A DNA stretch of 64,000 bases from Palsa-360 sp963710315 (GTDB lineage Bacteria > Acidobacteriota > Terriglobia > Acidiferrales > UBA7541), in assembly GCA_963710315.1 (NCBI GenBank), contig CAVPZW010000009.1:186001-250000 (forward strand). The letters are read 5' to 3'. Below the pieces are notes generated by a model that saw only the letters and a program-made list of their open reading frames with translations, had not been told where the DNA came from and did no database searches. This document shows, piece by piece, positions 23,629 through 32,923 of this stretch; the first letter of the stretch is position 1, and each line of letters opens with the position of its first letter. The position numbers were made by a program, and so were the translations under genes.

Positions 23629-26325
23629 CTAGGCTTCGCTTGATTTCAGCTCCAGGTCCAATACTTCGCTCAATTTTTGCAGCAACACAGCGCGAGTGAA
23701 AGGCTTGGCCACGATAACCGTGCCTGAGCTGGTGGCGTCCGTCGAAGTAAACCCACTGTACCCGGACATATAAGCAATTCGAATTCCCGGATGCAATCGT
23801 TGCACTTCTTCGGCTACGGCATAGCCATTCATTCCGGGCATCACCATATCCGTCAGCAGCAGGTGGATGGTGCCGGGATATTCCCTGGCAATGTCAACCG
23901 CTTCCATGCCATTGGGGGCATCCAGAACTGTGTAGCCGCCCTGCTCAAGGATGCTGCGGATCAAGCTGCGCAGAGACTCCTCATCTTCCACCAAAAGGAT
24001 TGTGCCTGCGCAGGGCGCCGAAACTGCCGTTGGCACACTCTCGCATTCTTCATGCACATTTTCGCGAGACACCGGCAGATAAATCGTAAACGTCGATCCA
24101 ACTCCCTGCTCGCTTTCCACCCAAACGTATCCGCCGATTTGCTTCACGAAACCGTAGACGGTGGCAAGCCCAAGGCCGGTGCCGCGCCCTCGTTCCTTGG
24201 TGGTGAAGAACGGTTCGAAAATGTGCGATTTAGTTTGTTCGTCCATGCCAGTACCCGTGTCACTGACAGAGACCAAGATGTAGTCCCCCGGAGTCATGGA
24301 GGGGTGTTTTAGAGCAAGGTTGGAATCATGTCGAGCGTTCCCCGTTCGTATCGCCAATCTGCCGCCAGTGGGCATGGAGTCGCGCGCGTTGACGGCCAGA
24401 TTCATAATCACTTGCTCAATCTGCCCTTGATCGGCTTTCACCACTCCGAGATCAGGATCGAGCGCGAACTGAAGCTCGATATCCTCGCCGAGCAGGCGCG
24501 GCAACATCTTGACCATATCCTCGACGATTGAATTCAGGTTCAACGCTTTGGTTTCCAGAACTTGCTGCCGGCTGAAAGCCAAGAGCTGCCGGGTGAGGGA
24601 TGAGGCCCGGTCGGCGGCTTTCTGGATTTGCTCCACGTGGCTGTGCATCCCGTTTTCGGGGCCAATTTGCTCCGAGACCAGTTCCGCAAAGCCGATAATC
24701 ACGCCAAGCAAGTTATTGAAATCGTGCGCGATTCCGCCGGCCAATCGGCCAATCGCTTCCATCTTTTGCCCCTGGCGCAACTGCAATTCCATTTCGCGCC
24801 GTTCGGTAATGTCCTCCACGAAGGTTTCCAAAAACTGCAGTGCCCCTGCTTTGTCCCTCACAATATGCGTATCGCAGCGCACGGCAAATATGGAACCATC
24901 TTTGCGCTTCCACTCCAGTTCAATGCCCTGCGCTGAATCTTGCTTTTTGCTCCAGGCAATGGCTTCGGCGCGTTGCTCGGGGAAGCGAAACACGTCCTGC
25001 GCCATGTTCAGAACCAGAATTTCTTGTTCCGAGTCATAGCCAAGCATTCGTACCATGGCGGGATTGGCCTGAACAATTTTGCCGTCCATTTTGGTTCGCA
25101 AAATCCCGAACGGGGCATTCTCGACCATCGAGCGGAATGCGGCTTCCGATCTGCGTAGAGCGTCTTCCACCAGCTTATGTTCGGTAATGTCCCGGTAAAT
25201 CGCGGTGGTGCCGATCAATTCGCCGTTCTCGCCCCGCAGAGGAGAGACGGTCAGGAAAACACGAATCTGTTTCCCATCCTTCCTGATACGCTCGGTTTCT
25301 TGACGGACAACTTGTTCACCCTCCTTCAGGCGTTGAACAATTCTGCCGACTTCACCGAACCGGTCTGGAGGAATAACCCGCAAAATCGGCTGGCCAACCA
25401 TTTCATGTTGCCGATACCCCGTAATGCGCTCGGCGCCGGGATTCCAATTGGTTACAATGCCCTCCGCCGTGGCCGCCATAATAGCGTCGTCGGAGGATTC
25501 CACGATGGACGCCAACCGGCGAAGATCCACTTCCTGCCTCCTGCGCTCTTCCATTTCTTCCCGTAACGTTTCCACCGCGCGAGCCAATTCCTCGGTACGT
25601 TCCGCCACCTTCTTTTCGAGGCCTTCGTTGATGTCCCGGATGGCGATTTGGGCGCGTTCCCGGTTGCGCACCTCGCCTTCCAGCTTGCGAGTTACAAACA
25701 CCGCGATACAAACGGCCAATCCAATGGCCAGCAGAATCAACGTTGCGGAAAGCCTCCAGACCGCGGCATAGCTGGCCTTGCTTTGGTCGCCCGCCCGATT
25801 CACTTGATCTTTCTCGTAATCGGTGAATTCAACCCAGGTGTCGCGAAATTTGTACAACAGAGGAAGGGTTTCGCTGGCCATCAGTTGTTCTGCTTCGTCG
25901 ATCTTGCCCTGATTGACCATCAAATCCATTACCTTGGCGAGACTTTCGTCCGCGGGTTTCTTGGCTGCCTCGATCTTGCCGAGGATCTCCCTTTCGACGT
26001 TGCAAACCGGCTCCGATTCGATCTGCTTTAAGGCAGCTACTCCTTTTGCGTTGTTTTCGTTCATCTGGGCCACGAACCCGGGGATTTCCTCTTTCTTGCC
26101 ATGCTCCATCAGCAGGAAACGATTGATCGCTCGGTTTTTGGCGTTGAAGGAAGACTCAGCCTGGCGGGCCGTGTAAAGCCTTTCCCATCGCTCGGCAAAG
26201 ATTCGATGGGTGGACTCGCTGATCTGCCCCATGCGGCTCAAGCCCAACCAACCGACACCGACCAGAAGCGCAACAAGGCAAGCAAAGGCCAGTCCCACCT
26301 TGAGTCCCGCGGTATCCCTACGCAT
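23629..26325 (-). CDS. Hybrid sensor histidine kinase (4HB_MCP-like sensor, two PAS, HisKA, HATPase, receiver)
   Basis: 898 residues. Two membrane helices (about 8-30 and 193-212) enclose a four-helix-bundle periplasmic sensor. A coiled-coil (EGLEKKVAERTEELARAVETL) leads to PAS 1 (about 270-385) and PAS 2 (about 395-515). The phosphoacceptor is in GRLAGGIAHDFNNLLG. ATPase boxes are visible as NLAVNARDSMP, DTGTGMD and GRGTGLGLATVYG. A C-terminal receiver (about 770-885) has the acidic pair in VEDEES, the phospho-Asp in LLTDMVMPG and the Lys in VAKPF. No separate response regulator is adjacent, so the internal receiver may relay or feed back. The signal is unknown. Confidence 0.92.
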   Translation of the reverse strand: MRRDTAGLKVGLAFACLVALLVGVGWLGLSRMGQISESTHRIFAERWERLYTARQAESSFNAKNRAINRFLLMEHGKKEEIPGFVAQMNENNAKGVAALKQIESEPVCNVEREILGKIEAAKKPADESLAKVMDLMVNQGKIDEAEQLMASETLPLLYKFRDTWVEFTDYEKDQVNRAGDQSKASYAAVWRLSATLILLAIGLAVCIAVFVTRKLEGEVRNRERAQIAIRDINEGLEKKVAERTEELARAVETLREEMEERRRQEVDLRRLASIVESSDDAIMAATAEGIVTNWNPGAERITGYRQHEMVGQPILRVIPPDRFGEVGRIVQRLKEGEQVVRQETERIRKDGKQIRVFLTVSPLRGENGELIGTTAIYRDITEHKLVEDALRRSEAAFRSMVENAPFGILRTKMDGKIVQANPAMVRMLGYDSEQEILVLNMAQDVFRFPEQRAEAIAWSKKQDSAQGIELEWKRKDGSIFAVRCDTHIVRDKAGALQFLETFVEDITERREMELQLRQGQKMEAIGRLAGGIAHDFNNLLGVIIGFAELVSEQIGPENGMHSHVEQIQKAADRASSLTRQLLAFSRQQVLETKALNLNSIVEDMVKMLPRLLGEDIELQFALDPDLGVVKADQGQIEQVIMNLAVNARDSMPTGGRLAIRTGNARHDSNLALKHPSMTPGDYILVSVSDTGTGMDEQTKSHIFEPFFTTKERGRGTGLGLATVYGFVKQIGGYVWVESEQGVGSTFTIYLPVSRENVHEECESVPTAVSAPCAGTILLVEDEESLRSLIRSILEQGGYTVLDAPNGMEAVDIAREYPGTIHLLLTDMVMPGMNGYAVAEEVQRLHPGIRIAYMSGYSGFTSTDATSSGTVIVAKPFTRAVLLQKLSEVLDLELKSSEA

Positions 26326-26903
26326 TTCGAGCGCCTCCTGCCAGTAAACTTACGGCAATGGTCCTTTCATGCGGGGTACAATCTTCGAACACACCAAGTC
26401 GGGACGGCAATTATTGGGAGCAAGCGGTGCGTCCCGGCACGTTAAGCCATTGTGGGGCACTTTTGCTAAGGGTGAAACTGCTAAGAGAGACGGCGCGGCG
26501 GAAGAGTTACCCTTATGTTATTAGTTAAGCACGATGGGTACTTGGCCTGGCAGGCGTCTGGAAGAACATTTCCAGGCTGGAAGGCTGTTGCGGGCCAAGT
26601 TGGCAGTCTCGACAATGATGTGTGAAACGGTTTGACCCCCATATCCCAGCGTGTTATAAAAGCAAGCTTTGTGCCGCCCGAGCAATTGGCTATGGGTGTT
26701 GTCAATTGATAGAATAAACTGTTGAACGGCCGGGACAAAGCGAGGTATTTCCGCCCCTTCTTGAAGTGGCAACCTGTATCAAATCCGGCAAGCCATTCCC
26801 TACTCGCCCTGAGCGTAGAATGCAGGGCGCGGTGTTGTGCCGGAAGGACTTAGCGTGATAGCGGACGTTAGACCATTCGTATGATTTCCACGGAGGAACT
26901 CTG
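26326..26903. other. Intergenic region between histidine kinase and H+-pyrophosphatase
   Basis: Divergent 578-base gap. Overlapping minus-strand ORFs of 83-85 codons (26481-26772) lack recognisable domains, ribosome sites or conserved style, and are not called. A good ribosome site (GGAGG) lies directly before the hppA start. No clear promoter or repeat was recognised. Confidence 0.5.
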
Positions 26904-29360
26904 ATGCGTACGTGGCTCGCGGGCCTTAACCCGCTTCGAAGCCGAATTGCGATTGCAGGCGCTGCTGTTGCCCTGTTGACTTTTTTGAACGCTGTTGCCG
27001 CTTCGGCTCAAGAAACCGCCGGCGGCGAGGCAGCCCTTAAACTGCCCGATCTCTCGCAGGTTTCATTTTTGGGGATCGACGGGCACAAGCTGCTGTTGAT
27101 CGGAATTTTGTTTTGCGTATTCGGGCTGATCTTCGGGCTAGCCATCTATAGCCATCTGAAGAACCTGCCGGTACACCGCTCGATGCGCGAGGTGTCCGAG
27201 CTGATTTACGAGACCTGCAAAACCTACCTCATCACGCAGGGCAAGTTTTTGCTCTTCCTGTGGCTGTTCATTGCCGTGGTGATCGTGCTGTACTTCGGCG
27301 TGTTGTCGCCGGTTGCGCCGGTCAGCACCACGCTGCCGATCATTCTGCTGTTCAGCTTGATCGGAATTGCGGGCAGCTATGGCGTGGCCTGGTTCGGCAT
27401 CCGCGTGAATACCTTTGCCAACTCGCGCACGGCGTTTGCAGGGCTGCGCGGCAAACCGTTTCCCATTTACCAGATTCCGCTGCAGGCGGGCATGAGCATC
27501 GGAATGATGCTGATCAGCGTGGAATTGCTGATGATGCTCTTCATTCTGCTTTTTATTCCCGGAGAGTATGCGGGGCCGTGCTTCATCGGGTTCGCCATCG
27601 GTGAATCGCTGGGCGCTGCTGCGCTGCGCATCGCCGGCGGCATCTTCACCAAGATTGCCGACATCGGCTCGGACCTGATGAAGATCGTGTTCAAGATCAA
27701 GGAAGACGACGCGCGCAACCCCGGCGTGATCGCCGATTGCACGGGCGACAACGCGGGCGACTCGGTTGGGCCCAGCGCCGACGGTTTCGAGACCTATGGC
27801 GTGACGGGCGTTGCGCTGATCACCTTCATCTTGCTGGGCGTGAAGGATCCGGTCGTGCAGGTGCAGTTGCTGGTGTGGATCTTCGTGATGCGCATTGCCA
27901 TGCTGGTTTCCAGCGCGGCCGCTTACTTCATCAACGGCGCGATCGCCAAGGCCCGCTTCGGCAATGTCGACAAAATGAATTTCGAGACGCCGCTCACTTC
28001 GCTGGTCTGGCTGACTTCGTTTATCTCCATCGCCATGACCTATGCCATTTCGGCCATCATCATTCCGCAGCTTAACGGGGACACTTCGCAATGGTGGAAG
28101 CTGGCGTCGATCATTTCCTGCGGCACGCTGGCGGGCGCGGTGATTCCGGAACTGGTGAAAGTGTTCACCTCCACGGAATCGCGGCACGTCAGGGAAGTGG
28201 TGACTTCGGCGGAAGAGGGCGGCGCGTCGCTGGGCATTCTGTCCGGCTTCGTGGCCGGAAATTTCTCGGCCTACTATCTGGGCATGGCCATGGTTTTCCT
28301 GATGTCCGTGGCCTACCTGTTTGCGCGCATGGGGCTAGGCGGCTTGATGATCGCCGCGCCCGTGTTTGCTTTCGGGCTTGTGGCTTTCGGCTTTCTGGGA
28401 ATGGGGCCGGTAACCATCGCGGTCGATTCCTACGGGCCGGTCACGGACAACGCGCAATCGGTTTACGAACTTTCGCTGATCGAGCAGGTTCCGGGCATCA
28501 AGGAGGAGTTGAAGAAGGATTACAACATCGATGCCAACTTTGAGCGCGCCAAGCATTTGCTCGAAGAGAACGACGGAGCCGGCAACACCTTTAAAGCCAC
28601 CGCGAAACCTGTGCTAATCGGCACGGCCGTTGTGGGCGCCACGACCATGATCTTCTCGATCATCATGGCGCTGACCAACGGGCTTACCACCAACGTTGAA
28701 AAACTTTCCCTGCTGCACGCTCCCTTCGTGCTCGGCCTGATTACCGGCGGCGCCATGATCTACTGGTTCACCGGCGCTTCCACGCAGGCCGTGACCACGG
28801 GCGCGTACAGAGCCGTGGAGTTCATCAAGGCCAACATCAAGCTGGAGGGCGCGGAAAAAGCCTCCGTCGAGGACAGCAAGAAGGTCGTCGAGATCTGCAC
28901 GAAATATGCGCAGAAGGGCATGCTGAACATCTTCATCGCGGTGTTCTTTGCCACGCTGGCTTTTTCCTTCCTCGATCCATTCTTTTTCATCGGCTATCTT
29001 CTCTCCATCGCCATTTCGGGTTTGTATCAAGCCATCTTCATGGCCAATGCCGGCGGCGCGTGGGACAACGCCAAGAAAATCGTGGAAGTGGAAATGAAGC
29101 AAAAAGGAACGCCGCTGCATGACGCAACCGTCATCGGCGATACGGTTGGCGATCCCTTCAAGGACACGTCTTCCGTGGCGCTCAATCCCGTCATCAAATT
29201 CACGACGCTCTTCGGCTTGCTGGCCGTATCGCTGGCCGTGAAATTGACGGCCACCTCCGGCGGCATGCTGACGCGTTCGCTTGCGGCCGCATTCTTCGTG
29301 GTCTCGTTCATCTTCGTTTACCGGTCGTTCTATGGAATGCGCATCCGGCAATCGAATTAG
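26904..29360 (+). CDS. hppA: Membrane-bound H+-translocating pyrophosphatase, K+-independent type
   Basis: 818 residues with about 16 membrane helices. Diagnostic motifs: GGIFTKIADIGSDLMKIV with EDDARNPGVIADCTGDNAGD (pyrophosphate and Mg2+ site, about 245-290), the ion-gate region with GESLGAAALR, and the C-terminal AGGAWDNAKK and HDATVIGDTVGDPFKD. The selectivity segment reads GNTFKA, with Lys where K+-dependent enzymes carry Ala, so K+-independent proton pumping is expected. The N-terminus carries an extra signal-like helix (ending ASAQETAGG), as in several bacterial members. It conserves pyrophosphate energy as a proton gradient. A strong terminator follows. Confidence 0.93.
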   Translation: MRTWLAGLNPLRSRIAIAGAAVALLTFLNAVAASAQETAGGEAALKLPDLSQVSFLGIDGHKLLLIGILFCVFGLIFGLAIYSHLKNLPVHRSMREVSELIYETCKTYLITQGKFLLFLWLFIAVVIVLYFGVLSPVAPVSTTLPIILLFSLIGIAGSYGVAWFGIRVNTFANSRTAFAGLRGKPFPIYQIPLQAGMSIGMMLISVELLMMLFILLFIPGEYAGPCFIGFAIGESLGAAALRIAGGIFTKIADIGSDLMKIVFKIKEDDARNPGVIADCTGDNAGDSVGPSADGFETYGVTGVALITFILLGVKDPVVQVQLLVWIFVMRIAMLVSSAAAYFINGAIAKARFGNVDKMNFETPLTSLVWLTSFISIAMTYAISAIIIPQLNGDTSQWWKLASIISCGTLAGAVIPELVKVFTSTESRHVREVVTSAEEGGASLGILSGFVAGNFSAYYLGMAMVFLMSVAYLFARMGLGGLMIAAPVFAFGLVAFGFLGMGPVTIAVDSYGPVTDNAQSVYELSLIEQVPGIKEELKKDYNIDANFERAKHLLEENDGAGNTFKATAKPVLIGTAVVGATTMIFSIIMALTNGLTTNVEKLSLLHAPFVLGLITGGAMIYWFTGASTQAVTTGAYRAVEFIKANIKLEGAEKASVEDSKKVVEICTKYAQKGMLNIFIAVFFATLAFSFLDPFFFIGYLLSIAISGLYQAIFMANAGGAWDNAKKIVEVEMKQKGTPLHDATVIGDTVGDPFKDTSSVALNPVIKFTTLFGLLAVSLAVKLTATSGGMLTRSLAAAFFVVSFIFVYRSFYGMRIRQSN

Positions 29361-29395
29361 TCAAAACAGTTCGCCTCCGCAAGGTTGCAAAAGGA

Positions 29396-29432
29396 ACGGG
29401 GCGCCCGGATCGACGGGCGCCCCGTTTTCTTT
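29396..29432 (+). terminator. Strong rho-independent terminator after hppA
   Basis: A perfect 12-bp stem ACGGGGCGCCCG / CGGGCGCCCCGT with loop GATCGA and a TTTTCTTTT tail, 36 bases past the hppA stop. Confidence 0.9.
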
Positions 29433-29438
29433 TGAGCG

Positions 29439-29452
29439 TTTGTTTAAACAAA
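29439..29452. promoter_or_regulatory. Perfect 14-bp palindrome TTTGTTTAAACAAA (possible operator)
   Basis: It lies between the hppA terminator and the predicted soxC-like promoter, centred about 67 bases upstream of the predicted start, a spacing suited to an activator. No second copy was noticed in the window. Confidence 0.4.
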
Positions 29453-29477
29453 TAGGGTGCACGCTCACACCAATTCG

Positions 29478-29506
29478 TTGACAATACCCGCCGCCTTGGT
29501 TAAGAC
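29478..29506 (+). promoter_or_regulatory. Putative promoter of the first SoxCD-like pair
   Basis: TTGACA at 29478-29483, a 17-base spacer, and TAAGAC at 29501-29506 (3 of 6). The start would be near 29513. AGGAGA precedes the ATG at 29535. Confidence 0.45.
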
Positions 29507-29534
29507 TCAGGTACGAATTCCATAGGAGAAACCC

Positions 29535-30827
29535 ATGAAACCGAAAGATTCCGGGCGCCGGAATTTTCTGAAGAATAGCGCCGCGCTTGCCGGCCTGGCT
29601 GTGGGAGCTGTGCGGACTGCCAGCGGGCAGAGCGCTCCGGCGGAAGCTTCCCCGGCGCGAGCGAAGGATTTGCATGGATATGGGGAACGCTCGCGGTTTG
29701 AGACTGCCGCGCGACTGGGCGCGCCTGGGCTGTACGATCCCGCACCTCCGGGATACCACCGCGATTTTGGATTTCGCACGCCGATTCAGAACTCGGTCGG
29801 ATATATCACTCCCGCATCGCTTCACTTCGTGATTGCTCACGGGTATGAGCCGCCCGACATCGATCCCGCGGAGCATCATCTCTTGATTCATGGCCTGGTG
29901 GAAAAGCCGCTGATCTTTTCGCTCGACGATCTGAAGCGCTTTCCGTCCGTGACGCGCGCGCATTTTCTGGAGTGCAACGCCAACGGCGCGCCATCCGGCC
30001 CTACCGGCCAATATCGCGTGACGCCGAATGCCACGGCACAGGATACGCACGGCTTCACCAGCTGCAGCCTGTGGACGGGCGTGCCGCTCTCGACCCTCTT
30101 GAAGCAGGTGGGAGTGAAAACGGAAGCGAAGTGGATCATCGGCGAAGGCTCGGAAAAGGGGAAACACACCAAGAGCATCCCCATTGAGAAAGCCATGGAC
30201 GACGTGCTGATCGCCTACGGACAGAATGGCGAGGCGCTGCGGCCGCAGCAGGGCTATCCGATTCGGCTACTCGTGCCGGGCTGGGAAGGAATCAACAACG
30301 TGAAATGGCTGCGGCGGATCAAGCTGGTAGAAGAGCCTTACATGGGAATGTGGGAGAGCACCAAGTATCCGAGCCTGCGTCCTGACGGGCTCTCGCGCTG
30401 GTTTCAATTTCAGATGGGGCCGCGGACTGTGATTACTCGCCCCTCGGGCGGGCAAAAACTGAATGGGCCGGGCTTTTATGAAATCAGCGGGCTGGCCTGG
30501 TCCGGCGGCGGCGCGGTCAAATCCATTGAAGTCTCCACCGACAATGGAAAAACCTGGCGCGAGGCTGAAATTCAAAGCCCCGTGTATCCCAAGGCGCACG
30601 TGCGATTCGGATTCGGCTGGGATTGGAACAGAGAGGAAACCATTCTGCAATCGCGCTGCACGGACGATGCAGGCGAAAGGCAGCCGACGGTGGCCGAATT
30701 GGCCAAATTCTGGAAAGTCGAGCCGGACTTTTTCGTTAAAACGGGAACCATTCCCGGGCACTTCAATGCGATTCAGCCTTGGAAAGTGAATGCCGACGGG
30801 AGTGTGCAAAATGCGATTTCATTTTAG
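29535..30827 (+). CDS. SoxC-like molybdopterin sulfite/sulfane dehydrogenase, copy 1
   Basis: 430 residues with a Tat leader (GRRNFLKNSAALAGLAVGA). The sulfite-oxidase fold domain carries the molybdenum Cys in HFLECNANG and the SoxC pattern TSCSLWTGVPLSTLL, GQNGEALRPQQGYPIRLL and VPGWEGINNVKWLRRI. The C-terminal Ig-like dimerisation domain has GFYEISGLAWSGGGAVKSIEVS. It oxidises sulfite or a protein-bound sulfane sulfur in the periplasm and passes electrons to a cytochrome c. The stop overlaps the start of the cytochrome gene by 17 bases. No soxXYZAB genes are in the window, so a free sulfite dehydrogenase is also possible. Confidence 0.88.
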   Translation: MKPKDSGRRNFLKNSAALAGLAVGAVRTASGQSAPAEASPARAKDLHGYGERSRFETAARLGAPGLYDPAPPGYHRDFGFRTPIQNSVGYITPASLHFVIAHGYEPPDIDPAEHHLLIHGLVEKPLIFSLDDLKRFPSVTRAHFLECNANGAPSGPTGQYRVTPNATAQDTHGFTSCSLWTGVPLSTLLKQVGVKTEAKWIIGEGSEKGKHTKSIPIEKAMDDVLIAYGQNGEALRPQQGYPIRLLVPGWEGINNVKWLRRIKLVEEPYMGMWESTKYPSLRPDGLSRWFQFQMGPRTVITRPSGGQKLNGPGFYEISGLAWSGGGAVKSIEVSTDNGKTWREAEIQSPVYPKAHVRFGFGWDWNREETILQSRCTDDAGERQPTVAELAKFWKVEPDFFVKTGTIPGHFNAIQPWKVNADGSVQNAISF

Positions 30828-31392
30828 TTATCTTGTGCCGGTCTTGGGCGTGGCTGCGTGTGTCAATGCGGCGGCGCAAACGCCAAGCTACAAGAATGTG
30901 GGCCGCACTCCCACCGCACAGGAAGTGCAGGCCATGGACATCGCCATCGGCACGGATGGCAAGGAACTGCCGCCCGGCAGCGGGAATGCTAAGGTGGGCG
31001 CGCAGGTCTTTGCCGACAAGTGCATGGTGTGCCACGGCGAGAATCAGCAAGGCAGCGCGCAGGCTCCGGCGCTGGTCGGCGGCAAGGGCACGCTCACTTC
31101 CATGCGCCCCATGATGACCGCCGGGAGCTACTGGCCCTTCGCAACCACCATTTTCGACTACATCCGCCGGGCCATGCCGCGATTTCAGGAAGGGACGCTG
31201 AAAGTGGATGAGGTCTATTCGCTGACGGCGTTCATCCTGTATCGCAATGAAATCATCAAGGAAGACGACGTGATCGACGCCAAGACTCTGCCCAAAATCA
31301 AGATGCCCAACCGCGACGGGTTCATTCCGCAGAATCTGGATGAAATTCACGACTGGAAAAAGCGCGGGTGCAAGCTGGGGCATTGCCCTTGA
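30811..31392 (+). CDS. SoxD-like c-type cytochrome, copy 1
   Basis: 193 residues from ATG 30811, overlapping the soxC-like stop. A signal peptide (about 1-21) precedes one haem site, CMVCH (about residue 71). SoxD-like signatures follow: SYWPFATTIFDYIRRAMP, VYSLTAFILYRNEIIKED and LPKIKMPNRDGFIP; an axial Met is probably in that region. The second haem domain of classical SoxD is absent. It should accept electrons from the SoxC-like partner. The C-terminus ends with a Cys pair (RGCKLGHCP) shared with copy 2. Confidence 0.88.
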   Translation: MRFHFSYLVPVLGVAACVNAAAQTPSYKNVGRTPTAQEVQAMDIAIGTDGKELPPGSGNAKVGAQVFADKCMVCHGENQQGSAQAPALVGGKGTLTSMRPMMTAGSYWPFATTIFDYIRRAMPRFQEGTLKVDEVYSLTAFILYRNEIIKEDDVIDAKTLPKIKMPNRDGFIPQNLDEIHDWKKRGCKLGHCP

Positions 31393-31405
31393 GATTGGCG
31401 GTTTG

Positions 31406-31505
31406 AGTAGCACAGCCACTCTTGGCTGTGCGGTTTTTGCCATGTATGGCGTTATGAGTGCGCGAAAGTTGAGAAAACCGCACAGCTAAGAGTGGCTGTG
31501 CTACT
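31406..31505. repeat. Palindromic repeat, family C
   Basis: AGTAGCACAGCCACTCTTGG in the left arm and its near-complement at 31476-31505, with a 40-base centre. It lies between the two SoxCD-like pairs, directly after copy 1. Confidence 0.8.
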
Positions 31506-31514
31506 TTTTCCGCA

Positions 31515-31592
31515 GACCGTTCAGCCTGTTTTCTTTTGCATGTTGCCGGCGTGAAAGAAGTCAAAAGCAGACAGGCTGAAGCCTGTCCTACT
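31515..31592. repeat. Degenerate palindromic repeat, family C
   Basis: The right arm AGACAGGCTGAAGCCTGTCC is intact, the left arm (TTCAGCCTGTTTTC) is eroded. Immediately adjacent to the previous unit, giving two repeats in tandem between the SoxCD-like pairs. Confidence 0.7.
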
Positions 31593-31636
31593 GAATCGTG
31601 TGATACCATTTCGACAAAATTTGAATGGGGGAGCGC

Positions 31637-32923
31637 ATGAATCCGAAGAAACCTAGCCGCAGGCTGTTTTTGAAAAATAGCGCGGCGCTGGCTGGATTGG
31701 CAGTGGGGGCATCCGCCGCGGCGAACTCAGCAACCGCTGCCGATGTGCCGGAAGAACGCGTCGATGTGTTGCACAAGCATGGCGAGCGCTCCCACTTTGT
31801 CGATTCAATCCGGCGCGGCAGTATCAACAATCCGGAGCGGCATTTGCCGGATGAGCCTCGCGCCTTCGGCCTTAGCGCTCCCTTGCAGGATTCGGCGGGG
31901 ATGGTTACGCCGGCCTCGCTTCACTTCGTGATTTCGCACGGCTACGAGCCGCCGGACATTAATCCCAAGGAACATCGCTTGTTGATTCACGGCATGGTGG
32001 ACCGCCCCATGACGCTTTCCGTGGATGATTTGAAGCGGCTTCCTTCCGTCTCGCGCTTTCATTTTATCGAGTGCCACGGGAACAGCACCACCGGAGGGCT
32101 CGGCGGCCCGCAGCGAGTTTCTCCCGACGCCACCGCGCAAGACACGCACGGATATACAAGCTGCAGCCAGTGGACCGGCGTGATGCTCTCCCTGCTGCTG
32201 GAACAAGCGGGCGTGCAAAAGGGCGCGACCTGGATCGTTGCGGAAGGCGCGGACGATTACAAGCACATGAAGAGCATTCCCATCGGAAAAGCTCTGGACG
32301 ACGCGCTGGTGGCCTACGCGCAAAACGGAGAGCCTGTGCGGCCCGAGCAGGGTTTCCCGTTGCGCCTGGTAACTCCCGGCTGGCAAGGGATTAACAACGT
32401 GAAGTGGCTGCACCGGATCAATGTGGTGGACGAGCCTTACATGGGCATGATGGAAGTCACCCGCTATCCGCGGCTCATGCCCGATGGAAAATCGCGATGG
32501 TTCGAATTTGAGTTGGGGCCTAAGTCGGTCATCACGCGGCCTTCGGGCGGGCATCATCTGCCCGCGGCGGGCTTTTACGAAATCAGCGGGCTGGCGTGGT
32601 CCGGAGGCGGAGCGGTTCGCCGCGTGGAAGTGTCCACCGACGGCGGAAAAGTCTGGAAAGATGCCAAGCTGCAGGGGCCCATCGAGCGCAAGGCGCATAC
32701 ACGATTCACTTTGCCGTGGGATTGGAATGGCGAGGAAGCGCTGCTGATGTCTCGCTGCACCGACGATAAAGGCGTGGTGCAGCCGAGCCTGGCGGAAGTG
32801 TCCAAGGTATGGGGAACGGACATTGATTTCTTCAAAAAGACGACGCTGATCACCAGCGACATGAATGCCATTCAGCCCTGGAAAGTGAATCGCGACGGGA
32901 GCGTGAAGAATGCGATTTTCTAA
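31637..32923 (+). CDS. SoxC-like molybdopterin sulfite/sulfane dehydrogenase, copy 2
   Basis: 428 residues from ATG 31637 (GGGGGAG upstream). Same plan as copy 1: Tat leader (SRRLFLKNSAALAGLAVGA), molybdenum Cys in HFIECHGNS, TSCSQWTGVMLSLLL, GQ-like segment AQNGEPVRPEQGFPLRL, and the C-terminal GFYEISGLAWSGGGAVRRVE. The active-site loop differs clearly from copy 1 (CHGNSTTGG against CNANGAPSG), which may mean different substrates. It overlaps the next cytochrome gene by 14 bases. Confidence 0.88.
   Translation: MNPKKPSRRLFLKNSAALAGLAVGASAAANSATAADVPEERVDVLHKHGERSHFVDSIRRGSINNPERHLPDEPRAFGLSAPLQDSAGMVTPASLHFVISHGYEPPDINPKEHRLLIHGMVDRPMTLSVDDLKRLPSVSRFHFIECHGNSTTGGLGGPQRVSPDATAQDTHGYTSCSQWTGVMLSLLLEQAGVQKGATWIVAEGADDYKHMKSIPIGKALDDALVAYAQNGEPVRPEQGFPLRLVTPGWQGINNVKWLHRINVVDEPYMGMMEVTRYPRLMPDGKSRWFEFELGPKSVITRPSGGHHLPAAGFYEISGLAWSGGGAVRRVEVSTDGGKVWKDAKLQGPIERKAHTRFTLPWDWNGEEALLMSRCTDDKGVVQPSLAEVSKVWGTDIDFFKKTTLITSDMNAIQPWKVNRDGSVKNAIF

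Noticed and set aside
26481..26772. Overlapping 83-85-codon minus-strand ORFs upstream of the histidine kinase gene
   Set aside because: No recognisable domain, no convincing ribosome site, and two frames compete.
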